In this document: positions 46,587 to 55,678 of the stretch, piece after piece | Position numbering within the stretch: position 1 is the first letter of the stretch | How the letters are laid out: each line of letters starts with the position of its first letter | Assembly: GCA_963702595.1 (NCBI GenBank) | Contig: CAVPDC010000013.1 | Coordinates: 186,001 to 250,000 of the forward strand | Length of the DNA: 64,000 nt | Reading direction: 5' to 3' | From: JALORV01 sp963702595 | GTDB lineage: Bacteria > Pseudomonadota > Gammaproteobacteria > Burkholderiales > Burkholderiaceae_F | Notes under the pieces: generated by a model | Told to the model about the DNA's origin: nothing | What the model saw: the letters and a program-made list of their open reading frames with translations, nothing else | Database searches by the model: none | Translations under genes and position numbers: made by a program

Positions 46587-48041
46587 ATGGACGAACAGGC
46601 TGCCCGCGATGTCGCACTGGTGCGCGCGCTCGAGTCCGGCGATGCCGAGCATGCGGTGCTGACAGCCGACGACCGCCGCTACGCCAGTCGTGCTGCCGGC
46701 GAACTGGCGCACTGGCAGGCGGCCGATCAGCGTCGTCCGCCCACGCCGGAACTCTTTCTCACCCGACGGGCCGGGCTGTTGCTGGACAGGCTGGGGGAAC
46801 GCGAGCCGGTGCTGCGCGCGCTGCGGCAAACCCGCTGGCGCTCCTGGCTCGGGCTGGCGCTGCCCGCCGCGGCGTTCGTTATGGGCGTGCTGATGGAACA
46901 GATCGCCGATCGTCAGCACGTCAATGTCCTTGCCTTCCCGCTCCTCGGCATCCTCGCGTGGAACCTTGCGGTGTACGGGCTGATGCTGGTCCGCCCATTG
47001 CTCGGAAGCACTCTTGGTCCTGTGCGGCGCTGGGTCGCGCAACTGGGCCGCACGAGGACTGCAGCGCTGCCCGGCACGCTGACGCGCCCGGCAGCCCGCT
47101 TCGCCGGTGATTGGGCGGCACTCGCAGCACCGCTGACCAACGCGCGGGCGGGACGGGTGCTGCACCTAGCAGCGGCATTGTTCGCGCTGGGAGCCGTGCT
47201 GGGACTGTATCTCCGGGCAGTCGCCTTCGAGTACCGCATCGGCTGGGAAAGCACGTTCCTTACGGCCTCTTCCGTTCACGCCATCCTGCAGTTCGTCCTG
47301 GGGCCGGCTGCGAAGCTGATTGGCATGCCGTTTCCATCACCTGAGGTCGTGTCTGCAATGCGCATCACGGGAGGCGCAGGCGGCACCGACGCCGGACCTT
47401 GGATCCACCTGTACGCCGTGACAGTCGGCCTGGCCGTCGTGGCACCTCGCCTGCTGATGTCGGCCTACGCGGGGTGGCGCGAGCGACAGCTCGCAAACGC
47501 GTTCCGGTTCGACCTTGGCGAACCCTACTTCCGTCGCGTGCTCGCCGCGTTTGCACCCAGCCGCGCGCGAATGCGCGTGGCGCCCTACAGCTACACACTC
47601 GACGAGGCAGCGGTCAGCGGCCTGCATGCGCTTGCGCGACACCTGCTCGGGGATGCCACCGAACTCGCGCTGCGACCGAGCACTGAATACGGTGAGGAGG
47701 AAGCTGCCGCGCAAGGCCTGCCTCGCAATGAGTCCGACGTCCCGCTGACCTTGGCCGTGTTCAACGCCGCAGCCACGCCTGAAGCGGAGAACCACGGACG
47801 CTTTCTCGACACCTTGCAAGCCGCGACCGGGAACCCGCTCGCCGTCGTCATCGACACCGCAGCCTACCGTCAACGCCTCGGCGCACAGGCGGGTGCCGCA
47901 GCTCGCCTGGGCGAGCGCTGCAATGCGTGGCGAACGTTTGTCGAGTCACATGGCCTGCCTGCGGCATGCGTGGACCTCGCGACGCCGGACATCGCCGCGG
48001 CCGAACGCGACCTGGCGGCAGCACTCGGGGGCAAGCCGTGA
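46587..48041 (+). CDS. DUF2868 membrane protein
   Basis: A 484-residue inner-membrane protein of unknown function. It starts MDEQAARDVALVRALES, has hydrophobic segments near residues 91-108, 114-136, about 195-215 and 275-300, and a soluble C-terminal half. Its stop overlaps the GTG start of the following GTPase gene as GTGA. DUF2868 and DUF3482 genes commonly occur as such a pair, so the two proteins probably act together at the membrane; this is inference from context. Confidence 0.88.
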   Translation: MDEQAARDVALVRALESGDAEHAVLTADDRRYASRAAGELAHWQAADQRRPPTPELFLTRRAGLLLDRLGEREPVLRALRQTRWRSWLGLALPAAAFVMGVLMEQIADRQHVNVLAFPLLGILAWNLAVYGLMLVRPLLGSTLGPVRRWVAQLGRTRTAALPGTLTRPAARFAGDWAALAAPLTNARAGRVLHLAAALFALGAVLGLYLRAVAFEYRIGWESTFLTASSVHAILQFVLGPAAKLIGMPFPSPEVVSAMRITGGAGGTDAGPWIHLYAVTVGLAVVAPRLLMSAYAGWRERQLANAFRFDLGEPYFRRVLAAFAPSRARMRVAPYSYTLDEAAVSGLHALARHLLGDATELALRPSTEYGEEEAAAQGLPRNESDVPLTLAVFNAAATPEAENHGRFLDTLQAATGNPLAVVIDTAAYRQRLGAQAGAAARLGERCNAWRTFVESHGLPAACVDLATPDIAAAERDLAAALGGKP

Positions 48042-49579
48042 GCGACGCCGCGCCCAAAGCCACCTGGATCGACCTCGCACTGGTCTCGCACACGAACGTT
48101 GGCAAGACAACGCTCGCGCGAACGCTGCTCGGCCAGGAGATCGGTGAAGTGCGCGACGCCCCGCATGTAACGGAAGTGGCGGAAGTCCACGTTCTGCTGC
48201 GCTCACCGGAAGGTGACGAACTGCGCCTGTGGGACACCCCGGGCTTCGGCGACTCCGCGCGCCTGGTGCAGCGGCTGCGAAGTTCCGACAATCCGATCGG
48301 CTGGCTGTTGCGCGAGGTCTGGGATCGATACCGCGACCGACCCTTCTGGTGCAGCCAGCAGGCGGTACGTGCCGCACGCGCGTCCGCCGACGTGGTCCTT
48401 TATCTTGTGAACGCCGCGGAATCGCCGCGCGATGCCGGTTATCTGCCCTCCGAGACGCAAGTCCTGCGCTGGCTCGACAGGCCGGTGCTCGTGCTGCTGA
48501 ATCAGGTCGGACCGCCGCGCCCGCATGCAGACGAAGAAGCCGAGCGTGAGCGTTGGCGCGCGCAGTTCGCCGCGCACGGACTTGTGTGCGAGGTCCTCCC
48601 GCTCGATGCCTTCGCCCGCTGCTGGGTGCAGGAAGGAACATTGCTCGATGCGGTCGGCCGCCGGTTGCCGGCGGAAAAGATGAGCGCGCTCAAGCGCCTG
48701 CAGGCGCAGTGGACGAACATCCAACTCGCGCGATTCGAGGCGTGCGTGCAGGCGCTGGCCGGCCAACTGTCGGCGGCCGCGCACGACGCCGAGCCTATCG
48801 ATGAACCCGCAGAATCCGTCGGCGTGCGCGTGATGGTCCGGTTGGGCATGCGGCGCGACGACAACGCGCGGTCGCGGGCGATGTCCGCACTGGCCGGACG
48901 CGTCGACAGCGGAGTCAGGTCCGCCACCGCCACGATGATTGCGATCAACGGGCTGGAAGGAGAGGCAACCGAGACCATCCTGAAGCGCGTGCAGGAAACC
49001 TACGCGTCAAGGGATCCGATTCCCGAGGGGCGAGCTGCGTTGTTGGGCGGCGTCCTGACCGGCGCCCTCGCCGGCCTGAAGGCCGACCTCGCCACCGGAG
49101 GGCTGACGATGGGTGGCGGGGCGCTGGTCGGTGGACTCCTGGGTGGACTGGGCGGAGCCGGCATTGCCCGCGGCCTCAACAAGCTGACCGGAGTCGAGCG
49201 AACCCGCCTGTACTGGCCGGACGAGTTCCTCGACGGACTCCTGCGCGCGGCCATCCTGCGTTACCTCGCCATCGCCCACTACGGCCGCGGCCGCGGGCGA
49301 TTCGTCGAAGGCGAGTCGCCGGCATTCTGGTTCGACACCGTGCAGGCGCTGATCGCAAGGCGGGCGGACACCCTGCACGCGATCTGGAGCCGCGCGCGCG
49401 AAGGCGGATCCCTTGACGACACGGCCCGCGACATCGAACAGGAGTTACGCGTCCTGGTCCCCGACGCCTTGACTCGCTTGTATCCTGATGACCTGCGCAT
49501 TGAATTGCAGGCGCCCATGCGTCGACCCCGCGACGCACGCGTCGGCGGCGGCAGGTCCGAAGCCGCCATTCCCGCGTAA
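48038..49579 (+). CDS. DUF3482-type GTPase
   Basis: A 513-residue GTPase. The P-loop is SHTNVGKT (residues 17-24), with Ser in place of the first Gly of GxxxxGKT; G3 is DTPG (66-69); the G4 position reads NQVG (155-158) where NKxD is usual. A glycine-rich hydrophobic stretch (about 333-379, LLGGVLTGALAGL ... GGGALVGGLLGG) may insert into or through the membrane. The GTG at 48038 is coupled to DUF2868 by a four-base overlap. The function is unknown; it resembles small membrane-remodelling or transport GTPases only in outline. Confidence 0.88.
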   Translation: MSDAAPKATWIDLALVSHTNVGKTTLARTLLGQEIGEVRDAPHVTEVAEVHVLLRSPEGDELRLWDTPGFGDSARLVQRLRSSDNPIGWLLREVWDRYRDRPFWCSQQAVRAARASADVVLYLVNAAESPRDAGYLPSETQVLRWLDRPVLVLLNQVGPPRPHADEEAERERWRAQFAAHGLVCEVLPLDAFARCWVQEGTLLDAVGRRLPAEKMSALKRLQAQWTNIQLARFEACVQALAGQLSAAAHDAEPIDEPAESVGVRVMVRLGMRRDDNARSRAMSALAGRVDSGVRSATATMIAINGLEGEATETILKRVQETYASRDPIPEGRAALLGGVLTGALAGLKADLATGGLTMGGGALVGGLLGGLGGAGIARGLNKLTGVERTRLYWPDEFLDGLLRAAILRYLAIAHYGRGRGRFVEGESPAFWFDTVQALIARRADTLHAIWSRAREGGSLDDTARDIEQELRVLVPDALTRLYPDDLRIELQAPMRRPRDARVGGGRSEAAIPA

Positions 49580-49607
49580 GCTACGCGCCGATCTGCAGGA
49601 GCCTCTC

Positions 49608-49952
49608 ATGAAGACACGCGCCACCACTGTTGCTCTCGCCACCGCCGCCCTCTCGCTGGGGCTGTCGGCCGGATGCTCGTCGACGCAAGCGCCGAGCGGA
49701 AAGGATGCCCGGATACCCGCGTCGCAGTTGTACGAGGTGAAGATCCAGCCGGTCCGCATCCCGCCCAATCCGCAAGGCGCATTCGCGCTCTCGACGGCCA
49801 CCGGCTGCGATGTGATCTACATCACGAAGGCCGCTGCGGCCGACACGGTCACGTATGCGGTCCGGCCGACGAGCCGTGTACCGGATGCGACCAAGTGCGT
49901 CGAATCACTGCGGAGTGAGCCAGGCGTCGAGGCAGTCTCGACGCCCATGTAG
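49608..49952 (+). CDS. small putative lipoprotein
   Basis: A 114-residue protein with a lipobox LSAGC (Cys23) after a short signal peptide. The mature part has no domain I recognise; it has two further Cys (TGCDVIY and TKCVES). Start ATG at 49608 follows AGGAG by eight bases, which decides it over an ATG 40 codons upstream. It is 28 bases after the GTPase gene and could share its transcript. Confidence 0.8.
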   Translation: MKTRATTVALATAALSLGLSAGCSSTQAPSGKDARIPASQLYEVKIQPVRIPPNPQGAFALSTATGCDVIYITKAAAADTVTYAVRPTSRVPDATKCVESLRSEPGVEAVSTPM

Positions 49953-49994
49953 AGAAAGCGGCGACCCAGGCCGACCGCGCCGTCGGCTGTGCAG

Positions 49995-51603
49995 TCAGTC
50001 GTGACCGGTCCCCGCGGTCGTCGGCTCCTGGGGTTTCTGGCCGTACATCAGCCGGTCGGCGCGCCGCATCAGAGTTTCGACCGAATCGTCTGCCTGCGCG
50101 GCCGCAACTCCGATGCTCAGAGCGACCTCCAGTCCAGCGGAGAGGCTGCTCCAGTCGCAGGCCGCGACCGCTTGCTGGATGCGATCACAAGCTGCGCGCG
50201 CCTCTTCCGGCGACGCATCGCCGAACAGCACGACGAGTTCATCGCCGCCAATGCGCGCCGCAAAGTCCGAGCTGCGCAGCGAATGCCGCAGCAGGTCACC
50301 GAGTTTCCTGAGCACCGCATCGCCCACCATGTGCGAGTGACTGTCGTTCACACGTTTGAACTGGTCGATGTCCAGCAAGGCAAGTGCGATCGGTCTCCCG
50401 CCATCGCGCAGATTGACGAGCGCGTCGTGGAGCAGCGGCTCCAGCGCGCGGCGGTTGGCCAGGCCCGTCAGCGGATCCAGCAGGGAAAGCTCGCGGAACG
50501 AACTGGCTTCCGCCGACAGGGAGTCCAACTGCTCCCGCTGCTTCAGCGATTCGCGCCAGCGTTCGACGCGCACCCGGTTCTCGCTGCGCAGGCGCAGGAT
50601 CTCGCGCGTGACCTGCATGTGCCTGCGCAACGCGCGCAGCGCGGTCTCGTGGTCCCCAATCGCCTCGGCGCAGCGGGACAGCACGTCGTGCGCCTTGCCC
50701 TCGACAACCAGCAGGTCGAGCTGCCTGGCAAGTTCGATCGCCTCGCGCGCCCGTTCCACACCCAGGGCCGGCTCGCCCTCGAGCAACAGCACATCGGCGT
50801 CCACCACCGCACCTTCCGCCAATCCGTGCGACCACGCGAGCTGAGCGGCATCGCGCAGCACCGCATCGATCGCAGCACGGGCCTGCGTCGTATTGCCCAG
50901 CGCCACATGGATCTGCGCCAGCACGGCGTAGTGGTTGGCGCGCTCCCGAAGTTGCAGCTCAGGCGTGCTCTCCGTTGCCTGATTGCAGCAGGTTCTCGGC
51001 CCATGACTGCAGCATCGCCAGATGTTCCCTGTCCGGCGCCGAGGCATGCAATGCAGCCGGATCAGTGAGCCAGCCGAGGTTGGTGACCAGCCAGTCAGTG
51101 CGGGCCATCCGCTCCCACGAGGCGAGGCCGGCATCGCGCGCCATGTCGATCATGCGCGCGAACAGCTGCAGTCCATCCTCGTAGGAGCCGGCGGCGGCGT
51201 GCGCAGCACCCAGAGCGCGTGTCGCCATCAGCCGTGCCTCGGGACGTCCGTCGGACTGCACGACGTCATGGGCGGCAAAAGCGGCCGCATAGGCGTCGTC
51301 GTAGCGCCGCATCTGGGAACACGCGAGCACCGCATAGGTGAGCGAAGCGACCTGCCCCGGCACGTCCCCAACGGCGCCGTACAACTGCGCGGACTGGATC
51401 GCGTGCGCGTCAGCGGCGGAATACTCGCCTGACCGCAATTCGAGCACGGCGAGGCGCGCCAGCAGTCGCGCGTGCAGGGCGCGATCGTCGGCCGCACGCG
51501 CCCGCTCGATCGCCTCGGTCAACACGCGGCGTGCATCCGCGTGCTTGCCGTCCAGGACGGCGGAGGCGACCTGCTCGAGCTCGGAGGACTGCGAGGCGGA
51601 CAT
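49995..51603 (-). CDS. TPR-GGDEF diguanylate cyclase, frameshifted
   Basis: Makes cyclic di-GMP. The N-terminal half has helical TPR-like repeats (MSASQSSELEQVASAVLDGKHADARRVL onward), then a coiled region and a GGDEF domain: DPLTGLANRRALEPLL, DIDQFKRVNDSHSHMVGD and RIGGDEL. The inhibitory I-site RSSD lies five residues before GGDEL, so product feedback is expected. There is no predicted membrane anchor, suggesting a cytoplasmic enzyme with a TPR sensor. The frame breaks at about 50964 (one extra base; the span is one more than a multiple of three); joined, it is about 535 residues. No other c-di-GMP gene is nearby. Confidence 0.88.
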
Positions 51604-51793
51604 GGAGGTCAATCGATCGCGGACCGCGGATTTGCCGCAGCGCCCCCTCAAGCGTAACGCCTTGTTCCGACCCGACGGCGCAGAAAAGGCGCCGGAAAGC
51701 CCCGAAAACCCGTCCCTGCGGATATTGCTGCAGGCCATCGCGCCGATCTCACCTCAGCTAGAGGGGCTTCCCAAGGCGCGACAGCCCAAAAGC

Positions 51794-51818
51794 AAACGGG
51801 CCCTTAACGGGCCCGTTT
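51794..51818 (-). terminator. intrinsic terminator downstream of tRNA-Ser(GGA)
   Basis: aaacgggccc and gggcccgttt form a 10-bp stem with a 5-base loop immediately after the tRNA 3' end on the minus strand, ending in T residues. Confidence 0.85.
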
Positions 51819-51820
51819 AC

Positions 51821-51911
51821 TGGCGGAGGGAGTGGGATTCGAACCCACGATGGGCTTTAGACCCATACACACTTTCCAGGCGTGCGCCTTCGACCGCTCG
51901 GCCATCCCTCC
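51821..51911 (-). tRNA. tRNA-Ser (anticodon GGA)
   Basis: Read on the minus strand the molecule is GGAGGGA...TCCCTCC with a discriminator G and encoded CCA (91 bases). The anticodon stem CACGC/GTGTG encloses CTGGAAA with anticodon GGA, decoding UCC/UCU. The long variable arm ATGGGTCTAAAGCCCAT and the TTCGAAT T loop are as expected for a class II serine tRNA. Confidence 0.97.
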
Positions 51912-51949
51912 CTGTCGGGCCGCGGATTATATCGGCCGATCGAGGCACG

Positions 51950-51981
51950 AAAAAAAGCCCGCGGAGCGCACTCCGCGGGCT
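51950..51981 (-). terminator. intrinsic terminator of the symporter operon
   Basis: agcccgcggag (51956-51966) pairs with ctccgcgggct (51971-51981); on the minus strand it is followed by seven T residues (51950-51956), 25 bases past the symporter stop. Confidence 0.92.
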
Positions 51982-52005
51982 GCGATGCAAACACAGATAC
52001 TACGG

Positions 52006-54102
52006 TCAGGTTGCGAGTGTCGAGACGGCGTCGCCGCGCAGGTTCGGGTACCGAACATGCTCGACAAACTCCTGCACCTCGCGGTTCGGCGCCGGTGTCA
52101 GCATGCTCACGATCGCAATCGTGATCAGGCCGACCGGTACGCCGAACACACCGGCCGAAATCGGTGCGATGCCCCACCAAAGGTCCATTCTCGTCGTACC
52201 GAACCAAAGGATGAACTGCGGGTACGTATGCAGCATGTAGTACAGGCAGACGCCCAAGCCCAGGATCATGCCGGCGATGGCACCCGCCTTGTTCGCGCGC
52301 TTCCAGAACACGCCCAGGACCAGGGCCGGGAAGAACGCGGAAGCCGCCATCGAGAACGCCGCGCCGACCAGGAACAGGATGTTCCCCGGTTTTTGCGACG
52401 TCACCCAGGCAGCGAAGATGGCCACGATCAGCAGCAGGATCTTGGAGATCATCACCCGCTTCTGCGTCGAAGCATTCGGGTTGATCATCTTGTAATACAG
52501 GTCGTGCGACAGCGCGTTGGCGATCGTCAGCAGCAGGCCGTCAGCCGTCGAAAGCGCCGCCGCCAGACCACCCGCCGCCACAAGGCCCGAGATCACGTAC
52601 GGCAACCCCGCGATTTCCGGTGTTGCGAGCACGATGATGTCGCCGCCCAGGACCATTTCCGCGAGCTGGACGATGCCGTCCTTGTTGACGTCCGAGATCG
52701 ACATGAGTGTCGGATCGATCTTCGCCCAGGCCGCCACCCACGCCGGAAGGTTGGCGAAGGCCGTGCCTACGACGTTGTTGTAGACCTCGAACTTCACCAG
52801 CACCGCGAGCGCCGGCGCCGTAAAGTACAGCAGGAAGATGAAGAACAGCGACCAGAACACCGATACGCGCGCTTCCTGCACCGATGGCGTCGTGTAATAC
52901 CGCATCAGGATGTGAGGCAGTGCTGCCGTGCCGAACATCATGCAGAACACCAGGGCCAGGAAGTTGAGGCGCTTGGTATCGCGCTCCTTCTCGCCTGCCT
53001 CCCCGGTCTTGTTCGTCGGGTAGGGCGTTGCGTGCGGAAGGGGCGGACCTGAGCGCGCCGCGTTGGACGCGATTTGCGGCGTCCAGGCCTTGCGCGCATC
53101 GTCAGCCGACTGCGGATAGTCCGCCACCGCTTTTTCTGCCGCGCGGATCTCGGCCACCGCCGCATTGGACGCCTTCAGGTCTTCGACCTTCTGCGCTGCC
53201 GCGGCCTTGCCGGCCTCCCACGTGCCGGGCAGTCCGTCGATGCGCTTCTTCGCTTCCGCCGAGCGCTCAGCGAAGATCTTCCGGACTTCCTGCTCCTTCG
53301 GATCGGCCGTCAGCTTCTTCTCCAGCGCGGTAACGCGCTCGAGCACTCCGCCGTAGACGATCTGGGGCAGCGGAATACCCGTGATCTTCACCGACAGCCA
53401 CACCACCGGGATCATGTAGGCGACGATAAGGATGATGTACTGCGCCACCTGCGTCCAGGTCACCGCCCTCATGCCGCCGAGGAACGAACAGACCAGGATA
53501 CCGGCCAGGCCGAGGAACACGCCGATGCCGAACTCCACGCCGGTGAACCGTGACGTGATAATGCCCACGCCGTAGATCTGGGCTACCACATAGGTGAACG
53601 AGCACAGGATTGCCGCGAAGACGCCGATGGCGCGCGGGATGTTGCCGCCGTAGCGGGCACCGAGGAAGTCCGGGATTGTGAACTGACCGAACTTGCGCAG
53701 GTACGGCGCGAGAAACAGCGCCACCAGCACATAGCCACCGGTCCAGCCGATCACAAAACCGAGCCCGTCGAAGCCAGACAGATAGAGCGTGCCGGCCATG
53801 CCGATGAACGATGCGGCCGACATCCAGTCCGCACCGGTGGCCATGCCGTTGAACAGCGCTGGCACGCGTCGACCTGCCACGTAGTACTCGGCAACGTCTG
53901 CCGTACGACTCATGATGCCGATGCCGGCGTACAGCGCGATCGTGGCGAACAGGAAGACGTAGCCGATCCAGACTTTCGGCAGGCCCAACTGCTCGAGAAT
54001 TGCGAGCACGATCACGAATGCGGCGAAGCCGCCCGTGTACCACGTGTAGTACTTCTTCAGCTGGTTGAAGAAAGCGCGATTAGAACTGACTGAGGTGCTC
54101 AT
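52006..54102 (-). CDS. sodium:solute symporter, large subunit (VC_2705/ActP-like)
   Basis: A 698-residue inner-membrane sodium:solute symporter with about 13 helices. The core (YYVAGRRVPALFNGMATGADWMSAASFIGMAG, residues 73-104) matches the SSS family, close to acetate permease and to the symporters that have a DUF4212 partner. A hydrophilic, helical insert of about 128 residues (251-378) interrupts the membrane core. A loop DVNKDGIVQLAE (471-482) fits the EF-hand pattern. The ATG at 54102 overlaps the DUF4212 stop by one base, so the pair is coupled. With acs 1.6 kb away, acetate or a similar carboxylate is a likely substrate; this is inferred. Confidence 0.9.
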   Translation of the reverse strand: MSTSVSSNRAFFNQLKKYYTWYTGGFAAFVIVLAILEQLGLPKVWIGYVFLFATIALYAGIGIMSRTADVAEYYVAGRRVPALFNGMATGADWMSAASFIGMAGTLYLSGFDGLGFVIGWTGGYVLVALFLAPYLRKFGQFTIPDFLGARYGGNIPRAIGVFAAILCSFTYVVAQIYGVGIITSRFTGVEFGIGVFLGLAGILVCSFLGGMRAVTWTQVAQYIILIVAYMIPVVWLSVKITGIPLPQIVYGGVLERVTALEKKLTADPKEQEVRKIFAERSAEAKKRIDGLPGTWEAGKAAAAQKVEDLKASNAAVAEIRAAEKAVADYPQSADDARKAWTPQIASNAARSGPPLPHATPYPTNKTGEAGEKERDTKRLNFLALVFCMMFGTAALPHILMRYYTTPSVQEARVSVFWSLFFIFLLYFTAPALAVLVKFEVYNNVVGTAFANLPAWVAAWAKIDPTLMSISDVNKDGIVQLAEMVLGGDIIVLATPEIAGLPYVISGLVAAGGLAAALSTADGLLLTIANALSHDLYYKMINPNASTQKRVMISKILLLIVAIFAAWVTSQKPGNILFLVGAAFSMAASAFFPALVLGVFWKRANKAGAIAGMILGLGVCLYYMLHTYPQFILWFGTTRMDLWWGIAPISAGVFGVPVGLITIAIVSMLTPAPNREVQEFVEHVRYPNLRGDAVSTLAT

Positions 54103-54365
54103 CAGGCGTCTCCCTCTTCCACGCCGTACTCGACATCGAGCTTGCGCATGTATTTTGCGTAGTACCAAATGATCACGACGTAGATGATCAAGGATCCCTG
54201 CGCGGCCATGTAGAACGACAGCGGCCAGCCGAAGAAGTTGATTTCGGCGAGCGGGATGGCGAAGTACGCCATCACGTAGGTGACGACGAACCAGATGAAG
54301 AGCAGGATCGCGGTGATCCGCAGATTCCTGCTCCAGTACTCTTTCTGCTTTTCGGTGAGTTGCAT
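54102..54365 (-). CDS. DUF4212 small subunit of the symporter
   Basis: An 87-residue protein with two membrane helices (about 16-36 and 46-68) and the DUF4212 signature TEKQKEYWSRNLRITAILLFIWFVVTYV. It is the small partner of the SSS-family symporter encoded just downstream, with a one-base TGATG overlap. The first gene of the two-gene unit. Confidence 0.93.
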   Translation of the reverse strand: MQLTEKQKEYWSRNLRITAILLFIWFVVTYVMAYFAIPLAEINFFGWPLSFYMAAQGSLIIYVVIIWYYAKYMRKLDVEYGVEEGDA

Positions 54366-54398
54366 GTTCTCTCCTAAGTGGACTTCTGTCTCCCTGGA

Positions 54399-55041
54399 CT
54401 AAGTGGCGTCGGCGGTCTTTTCCTCCTTGGAATGGACGTCTGGTTTGATGGCGGGCACAGCCTGTGGCACTGTCCGCTCGAGATCGCGCTTCAGCGTCGC
54501 AGAATATTTCGGTTCGAACCCTGCCAGCTGCTTGTGAACGCGCCAGGCGTCCTCACTGCGGCCCAGGTGGTGGTAGGTCAGGCCCAGCTGGTAGTAGCCG
54601 TAGGGGCTGAATGGCTGCAGCTTGATCGTTTGCTTCAACGCGTCGACCGCCTCCGTCAGGCGACCGTCGCGGATCAGCACCAGGCCGAGCCCGTACCACG
54701 CGCGGTCGAGTGAGGGGCGAAGCTCCACCGCCCGGCGGAAGCAGCGCTCGGCGTCGGCGAGGCGATCTTCCTGATCGTGCAGGAATCCCAGGTTGAACCA
54801 GGCGTCGGCGTGCGCCGGATTGGTCGCCGTCACCTGTTCAAGTTGAGCCACGGCCCCGGCGCGGTCGCCGGACTTCCGCCAGCAGGTTGCCGAGCATCAA
54901 TCCGGCCAACTCGTTGCGCGGATCGATCCCGAGCATCTCGCGGAAGGTGCGCACGGCCTCCGGGGTCCGCTTGAAGAAGAGGGCCATGTTGGCTCGACGC
55001 TGCAGCCACCAGAGTCTGAGTGTGCGGGGCAGCCCGTTCAT
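54399..55041 (-). CDS. TPR-repeat protein, frameshifted
   Basis: A small TPR protein: an N-terminal MNGLPRTLRLWWLQRRANMALFFKRTPEAV, then at least three TPR units (ADAWFNLGFLHDQEDRLADAE, DRAWYGLGLVLIRDGRLTEAV, PYGYYQLGLTYHHLGRSEDAW) and a charged tail. The frame breaks at about 54870 (one extra base); joined, it is about 213 residues. Its ATG overlaps the stop of the next membrane protein gene as ATGA. A scaffold or adaptor role is likely, but no partner can be named. Confidence 0.8.
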
Positions 55042-55382
55042 TGCTTCTCAGCCCCTCCGCCCCATGCCTCCGCCCACTTTTCACAGCCGGCCTGTGAGGT
55101 ATCGGCGCGACACGCCGAGCGGTGCTCGAACCCCAGCCAGAAATACGCGAAGAGCAACAACATGAAGGCGGCGATAGGAATGTGCTGGTCGAGCACGATC
55201 TTCGGCGTCACCCGGCGGACCAGCTTGACGACCGGACTGGCGATGACCTCGAACAGGCGGTAGACGAGGTTCTGGCGGCGGCGCGGCCAATTGAAGACGC
55301 CGACGAGGCCCTGGCCGAGCAAGGCCAGCCCTGCGACCAACACTAGCGTCTGGAACAACAGCAACGCAAAAGCCATTCCCAT
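55038..55382 (-). CDS. small conserved membrane protein
   Basis: A 114-residue protein with two hydrophobic segments, one at about 1-25 (MGMAFALLLFQTLVLVAGLALLGQGLVGVF) and another near 70-90 (PIAAFMLLLFAYFWLGF). The middle NWPRRRQNLVYRLFEVIASPVVKLVRRVTPKIV is basic and conserved-looking. The tail has two Cys, SACRADTSQAGC. GGAG precedes the ATG at 55382; the ATG at 55376 is nearly as good. Coupled to the TPR gene. I do not recognise the family. Confidence 0.75.
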   Translation of the reverse strand: MGMAFALLLFQTLVLVAGLALLGQGLVGVFNWPRRRQNLVYRLFEVIASPVVKLVRRVTPKIVLDQHIPIAAFMLLLFAYFWLGFEHRSACRADTSQAGCEKWAEAWGGGAEKQ

Positions 55383-55678
55383 CCTTCTCCGCATTGGGTG
55401 CGCACGACTTGCACCCCTGATTCCGTAACTGACATCCACGGTCAAAGCCTCGAAACGTCTGTCTGGGGCTTACCCGGTGGGTCGGTATGTTCCGACCTCA
55501 CCGGGACCATGCGCCCTCTACTGCGGGGCTCAACGCCCCCGTCTGCCTCCAAAACCTATGCTACACGCCGCCCCGGCCAGCGCAGTAAGGCGCCCCGGTC
55601 CGCAGCATTCGCGAGCCCAGCGCTGCACCCCGCGTTCGACTTTCGTCGCGCCTGCGTGCGCATCGACACCGGCCGTGA
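55383..55678. other. 296-base gap with strong hairpins
   Basis: Between the minus-strand membrane-protein gene and acs. A 13-bp hairpin with one bulge (55473-55505) and a second G/C hairpin (about 55534-55548) are present, with no coding sequence I believe. It could hold a small structured RNA or only the promoter of the downstream operon; I cannot decide by eye. Confidence 0.4.
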
